Positions 5,278 to 12,732 of a stretch of DNA of 21,657 bases are shown here, piece after piece (the first letter of the stretch is position 1; each line of letters begins with the position of its first letter). The stretch comes from a virus. The stretch lies in the IMG/VR virus record IMGVR_UViG_3300031951_021131, positions 1 through 21,657 of that record. The stretch is one strand, 5' to 3'. The position numbers and the translations under genes were made by a program. The notes beneath the pieces were generated by a model, which ran no database searches, was not told where the DNA came from, and saw nothing but the letters and a program-made list of their open reading frames with translations.

Positions 5278-6787
5278 CGTCGGCTCCGTTCGTGCTTGGG
5301 TTCTCGCCGCTTCCCTGGCTGGCCGTCTTCGCCCCCGGCGCGTTGACCGGCTCGATGCCGTACTCGCGTTCGAGCTTCCGCTCGGCTCGTCGCTGCCGCA
5401 TAGTGGCGCGATAGTCCAGCCCGCGCCGCTCCAGCTCGGTCTTCTGCGTGGTGAGGTTGCCGTTCAGCGCGTCCAGCGTCGCCTTGATTTCCTTGTCCGG
5501 CTCGAAGACCAGCGGCGGCGGGGCGATCCACGTGTGCGCGTGGCGGTCGGGGCGATCGGGCAAAATCCCCGCCTCCACCGCGCAGTCGATGAAGAACCGC
5601 CACGTGGGCGCAAGAAACTGGCTGATGAAGACCTTCCGCCGCGGCTCCAGCCCGCGCAGATAGACCTGCACCCCCGTGCGCCCGGCGTACGCGGAGCTTG
5701 CCGAGAAGTCCAGGGCCCCGAGTTCCAGCGGCATCCCCTGGTCCGAAGAGATCAGCCGCATCACCGTGCGGATGAAGGGCTCGGCCTGCTCGTTGGGCTG
5801 GTTGGGGTTGAAGCTCGTCACATCCCCGTTCTGCTCGGTGAAGTGGACCATCCCCGGGGTCAACTCCATCGTCCGCTGTGAGCTGCCGTCCTCGCGGGTG
5901 ATGGTCTCACCGAGCAAAGTCGCCTGCTTATCGGCGGGGTTTTCCGTCTTGAAGATGAGCGTCTGGCACGCCGCCACCTCGCTGGCCACCGCCGTGGCCA
6001 CCAGGTACCGGCTGACGATCTCCACCAGCCCGGAGAGGGCGCTGGCGGCGGGCTCCCCGCGGCTCTGCCCCGACGTGCGGCGGAAGGCCACGTGCATGGC
6101 GTGCTCCGCGGGGACAAAGGTGCACCGGCTCGGGTCCGGCAGACCGTGGGCGTACGGCGCGACATAAAACCCTTCCACCCGCCCGGCGATGCTGCGGCGG
6201 ACCCCCGCCACCACCGTGCTCCCGGCGGGTATCTCCGAAAGGGCGAAGGGTGTCACGATCTGGGCCGCGTCGATGATCTGCAGCGTGAAGAGCCCCGCCC
6301 CGTCCAGCACGCGGATGACCAGCTTGTCCCCGTCGCTGAGTGCGTCCCGCCAGGTCAGCCGCTGGATCTCGTCAAAGGCAAAGATCCCCGCGTGGTCCGC
6401 CGAGTTTGCCGCCCACGCGGCGAAGGCTTCCTCGGCGGCGGTGTTCCACGCCTCGTCCTCGGTGCGGGCCTGCGGGATCAGCCCCGAGCCCACGCCCAGA
6501 TCCGCCGCGCGCTCGATGATCCCGCGCAGAATGACGTTGTTGCGGGCCAGCCGCTTGGCGTCGGCACGCAGGATCTTCAGCGTCCGCTCGGTCAGCTCCG
6601 CGTCCGCCGAGCGGTCCCCCTCGATCCCGCGACGTCCTCCCCCGGTTCGCTTCAGCGAGTTCTTCACGCCGTCGTAATCACCGATGCCCCCCTCGATGGT
6701 CGAGACGGGCCCAACGGGCAGCACGGGCACGATCGGCGCCGACCGTGCCTTCTTGGCGGTACTGATGTTCTCGATATCAACGGCCAT
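5264..6787 (-). CDS. Lambda-type portal protein
   Basis: This 507-residue portal forms the dodecameric ring through which DNA enters the head. I chose ATG 6787, with GGAGGA three bases upstream, over TTG 6790 because it overlaps the preceding stop as TGATG. Family-like segments are LARNNVILRGIIERAADLGVGSGL (80-103), the 'RNN..RG......VG.G' signature of lambda gpB-type portals; TWRDALSDGDKLVIRVLDG (145-163); HVAFRRTSGQSRGEPAASAL (232-251); and SDQGMPLELGALDFSASSAYAGRTG (348-372). The last resembles the lambda region with 'YSSARA', here SSAYAGRTG, followed by a long helix ending FLAPTWRFFIDCAVEAG. The C-terminal 100 residues are charged and then disordered. Length fits the family, and it lies between the connector-position gene and the protease, as in lambda. 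Confidence 0.93.
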   Translation of the reverse strand: MAVDIENISTAKKARSAPIVPVLPVGPVSTIEGGIGDYDGVKNSLKRTGGGRRGIEGDRSADAELTERTLKILRADAKRLARNNVILRGIIERAADLGVGSGLIPQARTEDEAWNTAAEEAFAAWAANSADHAGIFAFDEIQRLTWRDALSDGDKLVIRVLDGAGLFTLQIIDAAQIVTPFALSEIPAGSTVVAGVRRSIAGRVEGFYVAPYAHGLPDPSRCTFVPAEHAMHVAFRRTSGQSRGEPAASALSGLVEIVSRYLVATAVASEVAACQTLIFKTENPADKQATLLGETITREDGSSQRTMELTPGMVHFTEQNGDVTSFNPNQPNEQAEPFIRTVMRLISSDQGMPLELGALDFSASSAYAGRTGVQVYLRGLEPRRKVFISQFLAPTWRFFIDCAVEAGILPDRPDRHAHTWIAPPPLVFEPDKEIKATLDALNGNLTTQKTELERRGLDYRATMRQRRAERKLEREYGIEPVNAPGAKTASQGSGENPSTNGADDVTT

Positions 6788-7068
6788 CAATCCTCCCGGT
6801 CCGCATGCGTCGGCGAAGAAAAACTCCCGCCGCGGTGGCTGGTGATGCTCACCCCGCCGCCGATCAACCCCACACGACGCTGCAGCTTCTCACGCTGCTC
6901 CTCAAGCCGTTGCACCATCTGCGCGATGGCGTTCGACGAGCGGCTCTTGCCGTCGCCGCTGATCTCCGCCGTCACGGCGTCGCTGAGTTCCTGCAGGTGC
7001 AGGTTCAGCTTCGCCAGCTGCGCCGCCGGCGTCGTCTCCGACCGCCAGTTGGAATAGAGCCAGGCCAT
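6787..7068 (-). CDS. Small protein in the lambda gpW position, probable head-tail joining or unknown
   Basis: This 93-residue protein starts at ATG 7068 with an excellent AAGGAGG site five bases upstream and ends one base into the portal start. Residues 15-65 form a helical, coiled-coil-like region (AAQLAKLNLHLQELSDAVTAEI, AQMVQRLEEQREKLQRRVGL). The tail is Gly/Ser-rich (GGGVSITSHRGGSFSSPTHADRED). In lambda the gene at this place, between large terminase and portal, is W (head completion, 68 residues). The similarity is positional, and the sequence does not obviously match gpW. Tight coupling to the portal suggests comparable expression. Confidence 0.75.
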   Translation of the reverse strand: MAWLYSNWRSETTPAAQLAKLNLHLQELSDAVTAEISGDGKSRSSNAIAQMVQRLEEQREKLQRRVGLIGGGVSITSHRGGSFSSPTHADRED

Positions 7069-7078
7069 ATCCGCCTCC

Positions 7079-7894
7079 TTACTTCGCCTTCGCCGCGGGT
7101 TCGGCCAGCAGCCCGGTCAGCCGCGCGGCCCGCTCACGCTCCGCCGCGGAGAACTTGGCGATCTCGCCGTCGATGGCCAGGACCAGGTGCCCGCGCCGCT
7201 CAAGGTCCACCTCGGCGTTCACGCGGCGGCGCTCGGCCTGCGCCTTCTTCTCCATCGCATCGGCGATGCTCTTCTCGATGAGGGCAATCGCCGCACGCCC
7301 CTCCTCGGCGGTGCGCAGGTAAACCGTCGCGGCCGCGTCAGCCTCTTCGCGCAGCGTGCCCAGATCCGCCGTGGCGGCCTTGGCTCCTTCCAGCCGCCGG
7401 CGGGCATCGGCGCTCAGCTGCCGCAGATGGGCCAGCTCACCGATGAGCGTCAGGGCCAGGCTCTGCTCCGCCTCCGGCAGCACCTTCAAACGCGGCGCGG
7501 CGATCTCGTCCTTCACCAACTCCGCCATCGGCGCGGTGAGCTGAAGCACCGCCGCCACCTCGGCGACAAAGGCCTCGTCGGCCCGCTTCGTGTCCTCCTT
7601 GGTCTTCGTCTGCGGCGGCGCCTTGGACTCCTCGGCCTTCGTCTGCGGGGGGGTTTGCGGGGGGGTCGGGGGGGTCGGGGGGGTCTGGGGGGGGGTGGGC
7701 TCGCTGAGCAGATCGTCCCCGGGCTCACTCGTCGGCGGCGTCGTCGGCGGCGTCGTCGGAGGCGTGGTTGCCTGCCCCCCCTCCCCCCCCCGCAAGCCGT
7801 CCGAGGGGGCCGAAGATGAGGCGGGGCCGCGCTGGGCCGCGTCCTTGGTGGTCTCGGTCTTGGTGGTTGCCTCGGACGTGGTCTTCTTGCTCAT
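7079..7894 (-). CDS. Pro/Thr-rich coiled-coil protein of unknown function
   Basis: The chosen start is ATG 7894, with GGAG about eight bases upstream, giving 271 residues. The N-terminal 110 residues are low complexity: Lys/Thr/Ser/Glu, then TTPPTTPPTTPPTSEP and PPTPPTPPQTPPQT repeats. Residues about 110-271 are strongly helical and charged (RADEAFVAEVAAVLQL, LAHLRQLSADARRRLEGAK, KKAQAERRRVNAEVDLERRG), indicating a long coiled coil. The Pro repeats are encoded by C-tracts of 7-9 bases on the sense strand. The gene starts inside the 3' end of the large terminase gene (170-base overlap). Position between terminase and portal suggests an assembly or accessory role, but no family is recognised. 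Homopolymers make this gene vulnerable to frameshifts or assembly error. Confidence 0.75.
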   Translation of the reverse strand: MSKKTTSEATTKTETTKDAAQRGPASSSAPSDGLRGGEGGQATTPPTTPPTTPPTSEPGDDLLSEPTPPQTPPTPPTPPQTPPQTKAEESKAPPQTKTKEDTKRADEAFVAEVAAVLQLTAPMAELVKDEIAAPRLKVLPEAEQSLALTLIGELAHLRQLSADARRRLEGAKAATADLGTLREEADAAATVYLRTAEEGRAAIALIEKSIADAMEKKAQAERRRVNAEVDLERRGHLVLAIDGEIAKFSAAERERAARLTGLLAEPAAKAK

Positions 7895-10013
7895 GGTGCG
7901 CTCCGGTTCCTGGTGCAAAGGGCGTTGCCGCCCTCGGCGGCGTCGCGGGTGTTGGGAATGCGGGGGGTAATGGCGGGGACGGTGCGGGCTTGATCGCCGC
8001 GCGGGTTTGCTCGAATCGGGCCCTGGTGATCGACCGTCCGTTGAGTGCGTCGCAGAGGGCGTAGCACGCCACGGCGGTGTCGAAGTGGTGGTTGTCCTGT
8101 CTTCCGGGCCGCAGCTTCCAGACGCGTTTGGTGAACCCGGCCCGGTTCCCGGCGCGGATTGTCTCGGTGACCAGCTCCTCCGCCGTGAGCTGCCGCACGT
8201 ACTCGCCGACGCCGAGGGTGTCCCCACCCCCCTCCCCACCCCCACCCCCCACCCCGCTCTCGATCTCCGGCAGGTACATCCGCCCCGGCTCGACGAGTTC
8301 AACCCCGTCGCTCTCCCCGCAGACCTCACGAACGGCCGCCCGCAGATCGCTGAGCACCCGCGCTTTCCACAGGTTCGTGTTGATGACGATGAAGGGAACC
8401 CTCTCCGGCACCGCCACCCCCGCCCGCGACTTGTTCTTGAAGGTCTCCCGCGGGTCGTGCTGTTCGAGCTTGTGCGGCTCGCTGCCGTTCATCTGCCCCG
8501 AGCCCTTGCTGGCGAACCACTTGGCAAATCCCTCCTCACGAAGCTCGGTGACAAGCTGATAGACCTCCAGCGTCGATTCCGGGTCCCCCGAGTCGATGCA
8601 CCCCGCCACGACCTTCACCGGCTGCCGGTCGTACGCATGAATGAATCGCATCGCCGCGATGTCCTTCACCGCCGCCCGCAATCCCGCCAGCCCCACGGCC
8701 TTGTTCCGCTCCGCCCGCCAGATCAGGTAGCTCTCGCGCATCCCCTCGGTGAAGCCGCGCACCTCCGCATAGACGCGGTCCCGCTGCACGTCCACCGCCG
8801 CCACCAGCACCAGCACGTCCTTGGGCACCAGCCGCGGCACGCTCTCGGCGATCCCCGCCCCGTTTGGCAGACACAGCCGGTACCCACCCATGCTCGCCGG
8901 CACACAGACCGACAGGGCCCGGTCCTCCTTGACGTGCTCGCCCGCCTGCACGTACGGCTCGCCGAGCTCGCCGTTGACCCACTGCCGCGTCGCCCCGCCG
9001 CCACGCACAAACTCCGCCGCCACGTACGCAAAGCTCAGCTTGGGGGCGTAGAGGCTGGAGAGCTGGAACGAGCGGTGCTCCGTGGTTGGGTTCTCCGGCG
9101 TGCCGACGATCGTTCCGTCGCGATTCACGCTCGTCCCGGCCCGGGCCCAAACACCCCGCAGCAGCATCGCCGGCTTCGCCGAATCGCCGATGACCTTCTC
9201 GCACCGCTGGCAGTGGTACTTCGCCGTCCGGGCCACCTCGTCCGGGTCCGCCCGCAGCCCGTTCTCCCACTTCAGCTGCCCGAACCGCAGCACCTGATAC
9301 TCCCCGCAGTGCGGGCACGGCACGTGGTACTGCTCGCGTGATCCGTCGAGATACTCGCGGTGAACGCCGTGCCCCTCCAGGCTCGGCTTGCTGTTCACAA
9401 GCGTCTTGCGGCGGCGAAAACTCTTCTGCCGCTGCCTCGCCCAGCTCATGGCGCTCTCATGGAACTCGCCGGCGTCCAGTTCGTCCACCAGCAGGTTCTT
9501 TACCGGGCGTGATTCAAGGTTCGTCTGCGAGTTGCTCCCCACCCCCCAGACCGTCATGCGGTCAAACTGGAGTTTTAAAGCCTTCAGGTCGCTGCTGCGT
9601 TGCCCGGGCTCCTTCGCCCCGCTCCGCAGCCTCTTCAAGATCCGGTCGGTGCTGAGCATCGCCGGGCGGATGCGTTCTTCGTTGACGTCCTTGGCCAAAT
9701 CCAGCGACGGGTAGATCAGGAGCGTCGGCCCCGGCTCCTGATCGACGATCCACTGCAGGACGTTGATAAGCACCTCGGTCCCGCCGACCTGCGACCCCTT
9801 CATAAAGGTCACCTGCCGCACCGCCGGGTCGCTCCACGCCCGCATGATCTCCCGCTGATACGGGGCGCGATCGGTGATCCACCGCCCCTGATGTTCGCCC
9901 GTCCCAACCGCGAGCCGGCGGTACTTATCCGCCCATTCGTCCACCGCCAGCCGCTGCTCAACGACGAGGCTCGCCGCCGCCCGGGCAAAGATCACGCTCT
10001 GGGCCCGGCTCAT
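7725..10013 (-). CDS. terL: Large terminase subunit, GpA family (packaging ATPase and nuclease)
   Basis: This 762-residue protein pumps DNA into the prohead and cuts it. ATG 10013 overlaps the small-subunit stop as ATGA. The ATPase domain has the GpA-type Walker A, MKGSQVGGTE (71-80), and Walker B, NLLVDELDAGEF (173-184). A zinc-ribbon-like motif has Cys233, Cys236, Cys268 and Cys271 (CPHCGE, CQRCE). The region WVNGELGEPY (345-354) is typical of the family. The nuclease domain opens with VAAVDVQRDR (403-412; Asp408), then CIDSGD (472-477) and PGRQDNHHFDTAVACY near 636-651. A Gly-rich insert (586-597) is encoded by G-tracts. The last 57 codons run under the next gene and look like non-selected tail. 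Length is slightly above lambda gpA (641). Confidence 0.95.
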   Translation of the reverse strand: MSRAQSVIFARAAASLVVEQRLAVDEWADKYRRLAVGTGEHQGRWITDRAPYQREIMRAWSDPAVRQVTFMKGSQVGGTEVLINVLQWIVDQEPGPTLLIYPSLDLAKDVNEERIRPAMLSTDRILKRLRSGAKEPGQRSSDLKALKLQFDRMTVWGVGSNSQTNLESRPVKNLLVDELDAGEFHESAMSWARQRQKSFRRRKTLVNSKPSLEGHGVHREYLDGSREQYHVPCPHCGEYQVLRFGQLKWENGLRADPDEVARTAKYHCQRCEKVIGDSAKPAMLLRGVWARAGTSVNRDGTIVGTPENPTTEHRSFQLSSLYAPKLSFAYVAAEFVRGGGATRQWVNGELGEPYVQAGEHVKEDRALSVCVPASMGGYRLCLPNGAGIAESVPRLVPKDVLVLVAAVDVQRDRVYAEVRGFTEGMRESYLIWRAERNKAVGLAGLRAAVKDIAAMRFIHAYDRQPVKVVAGCIDSGDPESTLEVYQLVTELREEGFAKWFASKGSGQMNGSEPHKLEQHDPRETFKNKSRAGVAVPERVPFIVINTNLWKARVLSDLRAAVREVCGESDGVELVEPGRMYLPEIESGVGGGGGEGGGDTLGVGEYVRQLTAEELVTETIRAGNRAGFTKRVWKLRPGRQDNHHFDTAVACYALCDALNGRSITRARFEQTRAAIKPAPSPPLPPAFPTPATPPRAATPFAPGTGAHHEQEDHVRGNHQDRDHQGRGPARPRLIFGPLGRLAGGGGGAGNHASDDAADDAADE

Positions 10014-10867
10014 GCCGCCTCCGAGATCGCCGCGGTGTATTCCTCGGCCTTGGCCGCCGCCGCGGCGTGCATCGCCTGCAGCGCCCGCTCCACGGCGGAG
10101 CGAACCACGTCGACCACCACCTGCGTCTGCGCGGCGTCCAGAGACAACTCCGCCGCCACCTCCGCCCCGACCTCCTCGGGTGCCGCCTCCAGCCCGTCGC
10201 GGAGGACCTGGCACAGCTCGCTGACCCCGCGTTCAACCTCCGCCTTCGGCAGCACCGACCGCTCAAGCTGCTGGGCCTCGATGGTCCGAATCCGCCCCTC
10301 GGCGATGACTTTCAGCCGCTGGGCCTCGGCGAGCGTGATCCCCCCGTCGTCTTCCTTCCGCATCGCCTCGGCGAGCAGGTTCGGGTCCGTGAGCCTGTGC
10401 AGACGATTCCGCCGCTCTTCCTCTTCGCGTCGTTTTTCCTCGGCCCGCTTGCGTTCCTCCGCGTCGGCGGTGAGCCGCTCGATCACGGCGGGTTCATCCG
10501 GGCCCTTCTCCGTGCTCATGTGGGGGGTGGGGGCCTTCTTCTTGCGTCCAACGCCCGGGCGTGCCCCGCCGTGGCGTCCGTAGCGGGGCTTGTTGCGGGC
10601 GATCCACGCGGCGCACGCCGCGGGGTAATACATCCGGTCCTGACCGACCATCACCCACCGCGGCGGGTCGTTTTCGTGTGCAGCCCCGGGGCCCATCTCC
10701 CCGCTGGCGGCCCAGTTCAAAAGCGACTGATCACTGACGATGACCCCGTGATCCGCGCGAATAACCGCCGCGGCCTTGCGGGCCGAGAGGGGCTGTTCGG
10801 ACGCGTTCAAAGGCGGCACTACGCCGCCGCTGTCCGGTTCTTCCTGCTGCTGGGGCCGCTGCTGCAT
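10010..10867 (-). CDS. terS: Small terminase subunit (Nu1-like)
   Basis: The chosen start is ATG 10867 (285 residues); GTG 10879 is an alternative, and neither has a strong ribosome site. Residues about 25-100 form a winged-helix-like DNA-binding region (SARKAAAVIRADHGVIVSDQ, SLLNWAASGEM, RMYYPAACAAWIARNK), similar in plan to the N-terminal domain of lambda Nu1. After a Lys/Arg-rich linker (GRKKK) and a charged coil (EERKRAEEKRREEEERR), the C-terminal half has TLAEAQRLKVIAEGRIRTIE and a helical stretch, the usual pattern of Nu1/DUF1441-type small terminases. It is immediately upstream of, and coupled to, the large subunit. It would recognise the packaging site and assemble with GpA. Confidence 0.82.
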   Translation of the reverse strand: MQQRPQQQEEPDSGGVVPPLNASEQPLSARKAAAVIRADHGVIVSDQSLLNWAASGEMGPGAAHENDPPRWVMVGQDRMYYPAACAAWIARNKPRYGRHGGARPGVGRKKKAPTPHMSTEKGPDEPAVIERLTADAEERKRAEEKRREEEERRNRLHRLTDPNLLAEAMRKEDDGGITLAEAQRLKVIAEGRIRTIEAQQLERSVLPKAEVERGVSELCQVLRDGLEAAPEEVGAEVAAELSLDAAQTQVVVDVVRSAVERALQAMHAAAAAKAEEYTAAISEAA

Positions 10868-11106
10868 GGCAGCCCGCACAGCCCGCGGAGGGTCTCATCA
10901 CTGGCGCCGCTGATCTCCGCGGCCCTGCGGGCGGACTCCTGAAACTGCTTGACGTAGTAGCCCACGGTGTTGCGCGAGAGGCCCAGTTCCCGGGCCACCT
11001 CGGCCCGGGTCTTCTCACCGGCAAGCACGGGCAGCACCGCCCGGGCGGCGTTCTTCCGCTTCCCGGCCCAGAGCTGCACCATGATCGCCACCACCGATTG
11101 GCTCAT
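10819..11106 (-). CDS. Small helix-turn-helix protein
   Basis: The 95-residue protein starts at ATG 11106 with AAGGA four bases upstream; the frame is open to GTG 11145, but that start would lie over the inverted repeat at 11124-11144. Residues about 18-60 carry a helix-turn-helix of the sigma/Homeodomain-like type: VLAGEKTRAEVARELGLSRN, then TVGYYVKQFQESARRAAE. The remaining C-terminus (CGLPCSSGPSSRKNRTAAA) overlaps the small terminase start by 49 bases and is probably unstructured. It could regulate the packaging/head operon or take part in packaging-site recognition. The palindrome just upstream suggests self-control, which is inference. Confidence 0.72.
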   Translation of the reverse strand: MSQSVVAIMVQLWAGKRKNAARAVLPVLAGEKTRAEVARELGLSRNTVGYYVKQFQESARRAAEISGASDETLRGLCGLPCSSGPSSRKNRTAAA

Positions 11107-11123
11107 CCGTTCCTTCCCCACTT

Positions 11124-11144
11124 TGTCACAGGGGGTGTGTGACA
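11124..11144. promoter_or_regulatory. Inverted repeat upstream of the HTH gene, possible operator
   Basis: TGTCACA at 11124-11130 and TGTGACA at 11138-11144 form perfect 7-bp arms with a 7-base spacer. Centre-to-start distance is about 28 bases upstream of the HTH protein's ATG. Size and symmetry suit a dimeric HTH regulator. No clear promoter is visible in the repeat-filled sequence behind it. Confidence 0.45.
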
Positions 11145-11149
11145 CGAGA

Positions 11150-11326
11150 GGGCCGAGGGATCAAGGGACCAAGGGACCGAGGGTGTGAAAATGGCAAATG
11201 GCAAATGGCAAATGGCAAATAAGAAAAAAGCTCAGCACTCAGCACTCGATCCCTTGCTCCCCCAGTCCCTCAGTCCCTCAGTCCCTCTGTCCCTCAGTCC
11301 CTCGATCCCTCGCTCCCTCCCCCCCC
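11150..11326. repeat. Intergenic gap composed of 7- and 8-bp repeat arrays
   Basis: Almost the entire 177-base gap is repeats. At 11155-11185 there are AAGGGACC/GAGGGATC-type octamers. At 11189-11220 there are four-plus ATGGCAA heptamers (the inverse of the ATTTGCC array). At 11230-11248 there are CTCAGCA/CTCAGCACT heptamers (the inverse of AGTGCTG). At about 11249-11320 there are octamers of the form CAGTCCCT, CGATCCCT and CGCTCCCT. Order and composition are the reverse complement of the arrays at 1382-1469, with an added octamer block. No gene or clear promoter is seen. Confidence 0.9.
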
Positions 11327-12016
11327 TCACCTCCGCAGCACTTTCTCAAACACCGCCCGCTTGCCCTTGCCGTCGCCGTTCGATTCCGCCCGCCGCACGA
11401 GCTCCTCGCGCTGCACCAGCGCCGCCGATCGGCTCTCCACCACGCTCCCGCCGTGGCGGTAGTGGTTCTCCCTCACCCCCACACCCGGAATCCCCGCCAG
11501 CGCCACCGCCCGCCGATGCGTCTCATCAAAAACCGAATCAATCGCCACCCCCCCACACCCACCCCCACCCCCTCCCCCCAAACCCTCACCAGCCCGAGCT
11601 CCCCGCCCACCCGCTCCGCCCACATTCGCCATCTGCGAGAGTGGGTACCGCCGCGGCTTCGCCTGGTCGTTGCCAAGCTGCTCCGCCGGCAAAAGCCCCG
11701 TGGTCAACTGCCCCTGGCCGTTGGTGATGGTCCCGAAGACCTTGTGGGCCCGGTCCGCCCGATCGGCGGTGGGGATGAGCCCCAGCCGCCGCTTCTCCGC
11801 CTCGCGAGCCTTGAGGCGCTGCTGCCAGCACCCAACCCCCACCCGGATCGGCCGATCGGCGGGCGGATACGGCAGCCGCTCCACGTCGTCAGGGATGCAC
11901 ACGAGCACCACCGCCGCGTTCGCACCACCCAACCCTCCCACTCCGACCGCACCCTCCCCCTTCTTCTTCACCGCCCCCGCCTTCTTCTTCGTCTTCGTCT
12001 TCGTGCTGAGGTTCAT
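11327..12016 (-). CDS. Protein of unknown function with basic N-terminus and Gly-rich linker
   Basis: This 229-residue protein starts at ATG 12016 with GGAAGGA nine bases upstream; the open frame continues upstream only through repeat sequence. Residues 1-25 are Lys/Thr-rich (STKTKTKKKAGAVKKKGEG). Residues about 35-135 include VVLVCIPDDVERLPYP, RLKAREAEKRRLGLIPTADR and VFGTITNGQGQLTTGLLPAE. A Gly-rich linker (GEGLGGGGGGGCGGVAID) is encoded by C-tracts on the + strand. The end is basic (SNGDGKGKRAVFEKVLRR). The basic ends suggest nucleic-acid binding, but no motif identifies a family. Repeat arrays isolate it on both sides. Confidence 0.65.
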   Translation of the reverse strand: MNLSTKTKTKKKAGAVKKKGEGAVGVGGLGGANAAVVLVCIPDDVERLPYPPADRPIRVGVGCWQQRLKAREAEKRRLGLIPTADRADRAHKVFGTITNGQGQLTTGLLPAEQLGNDQAKPRRYPLSQMANVGGAGGRGARAGEGLGGGGGGGCGGVAIDSVFDETHRRAVALAGIPGVGVRENHYRHGGSVVESRSAALVQREELVRRAESNGDGKGKRAVFEKVLRR

Positions 12017-12034
12017 CGTGTGGTCCTTCCGTGA

Positions 12035-12192
12035 CCGGTGGTCAGAGTCGCAAGTGCTGGGGGACAAGGGATCAAGGGAGCAAGGGATCAAGTGCTTTTC
12101 AGAGCCCCCGACTTCAGTCGCGGGTGCCTTTTTCAGCCGCCTTGGCCTTTGGTGGCACGGCTCTCCAGAGCCGTGCGTCTTTCTCTCTTGAA
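12035..12192. repeat. Repeat-filled gap with two dispersed palindromes
   Basis: This segment carries AGTCGCA and AGTGCTG heptamers at about 12047-12060, then AAGGGATC/AAGGGAGC octamers to about 12090. A hairpin sequence (CCCCCGACTTCAGTCGCGGG, about 12105-12124, one mismatch in the stem) follows. The perfect inverted repeat GCACGGCTCT-CC-AGAGCCGTGC occupies 12155-12176, with a CTTTCTCTC tract beside it. Both palindromes resemble dispersed REP/MITE-like elements. No gene is apparent. Confidence 0.8.
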
Positions 12193-12711
12193 TCACCCGC
12201 CCTTGGTGATCGTCTGGTTCGGCGGCGCGGGCGGCGGCGCGGGCGGCCCGGGAATCTCGCCCGGATCAATCGGTTGTGCAGTCACAATCAAATCGCAATC
12301 CCCTGAGATGACGATGCAAGCACCCAGATCGGCAGACTCACCGGGCTTCAATCGCACCTCGGTTCTCTGCTTTGGTGGCTCGCTCGCATCAGGCTTCAGC
12401 ACGGTCACGTGACATCGCTCGGGTTTGATTTGTGAAACTGGCGGCGGTCCCGCTGGCGCTGGGTTCGGGTTGTCATTCGCGTAGAGGATGCGAGGCACAG
12501 GTGCGGGTTGGTATACAGCACCCCGGCTCTGCTTCGCCGGGTTCGCAATCGGGCCATCGATGCGAGGAGACGGCTCCGTGGGCCGCATGCCGCGAGCCAC
12601 AGGGGGTTTCGCGTAGCTGTCAACCCAATAATTCATCGCCGTCAGCACCCCGCAGGTCGCATAGCCCGCGATGAATCCAACCACGATCGCAACCACAAGC
12701 GCAAAGTCCAT
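12193..12711 (-). CDS. Membrane-anchored Pro-rich protein of unknown function
   Basis: The start chosen is ATG 12711, with GGAG seven bases upstream, giving 172 residues (GTG-type starts slightly upstream are possible). Residues 3-26 are one hydrophobic segment (FALVVAIVVGFIAGYATCGVLTAM), an uncleaved anchor. The rest is hydrophilic: a Pro-rich stretch (KPPVARGMRPTEPSPRIDGP, NPNPAPAGPPPVS), then a small beta-like domain (RCHVTVLKPD, RTEVRLKPGESADLGACIVI, CDLIVTAQP), and a Pro-rich end. Two Cys residues in the C-terminal domain could pair outside the cytoplasm. The layout is that of a bitopic protein exposing a small domain. Base composition is less GC-biased than the neighbours. No family recognised. 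Confidence 0.7.
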   Translation of the reverse strand: MDFALVVAIVVGFIAGYATCGVLTAMNYWVDSYAKPPVARGMRPTEPSPRIDGPIANPAKQSRGAVYQPAPVPRILYANDNPNPAPAGPPPVSQIKPERCHVTVLKPDASEPPKQRTEVRLKPGESADLGACIVISGDCDLIVTAQPIDPGEIPGPPAPPPAPPNQTITKGG

Positions 12712-12732
12712 TTCAAGTCTCCGTCTCGCCAC

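Noticed and set aside
7079-8329. Long 416-codon version of the coiled-coil protein
   Set aside because: The extra N-terminal part overlaps the conserved terminase nuclease region and is Arg/Ser-rich shadow sequence. ATG 7894 has a ribosome site and natural protein sequence follows it.
8007-9341. 444-codon open frame on the + strand
   Set aside because: It is fully antisense to the large terminase, Pro/Arg/His-rich and without motifs; it is a GC-driven shadow.
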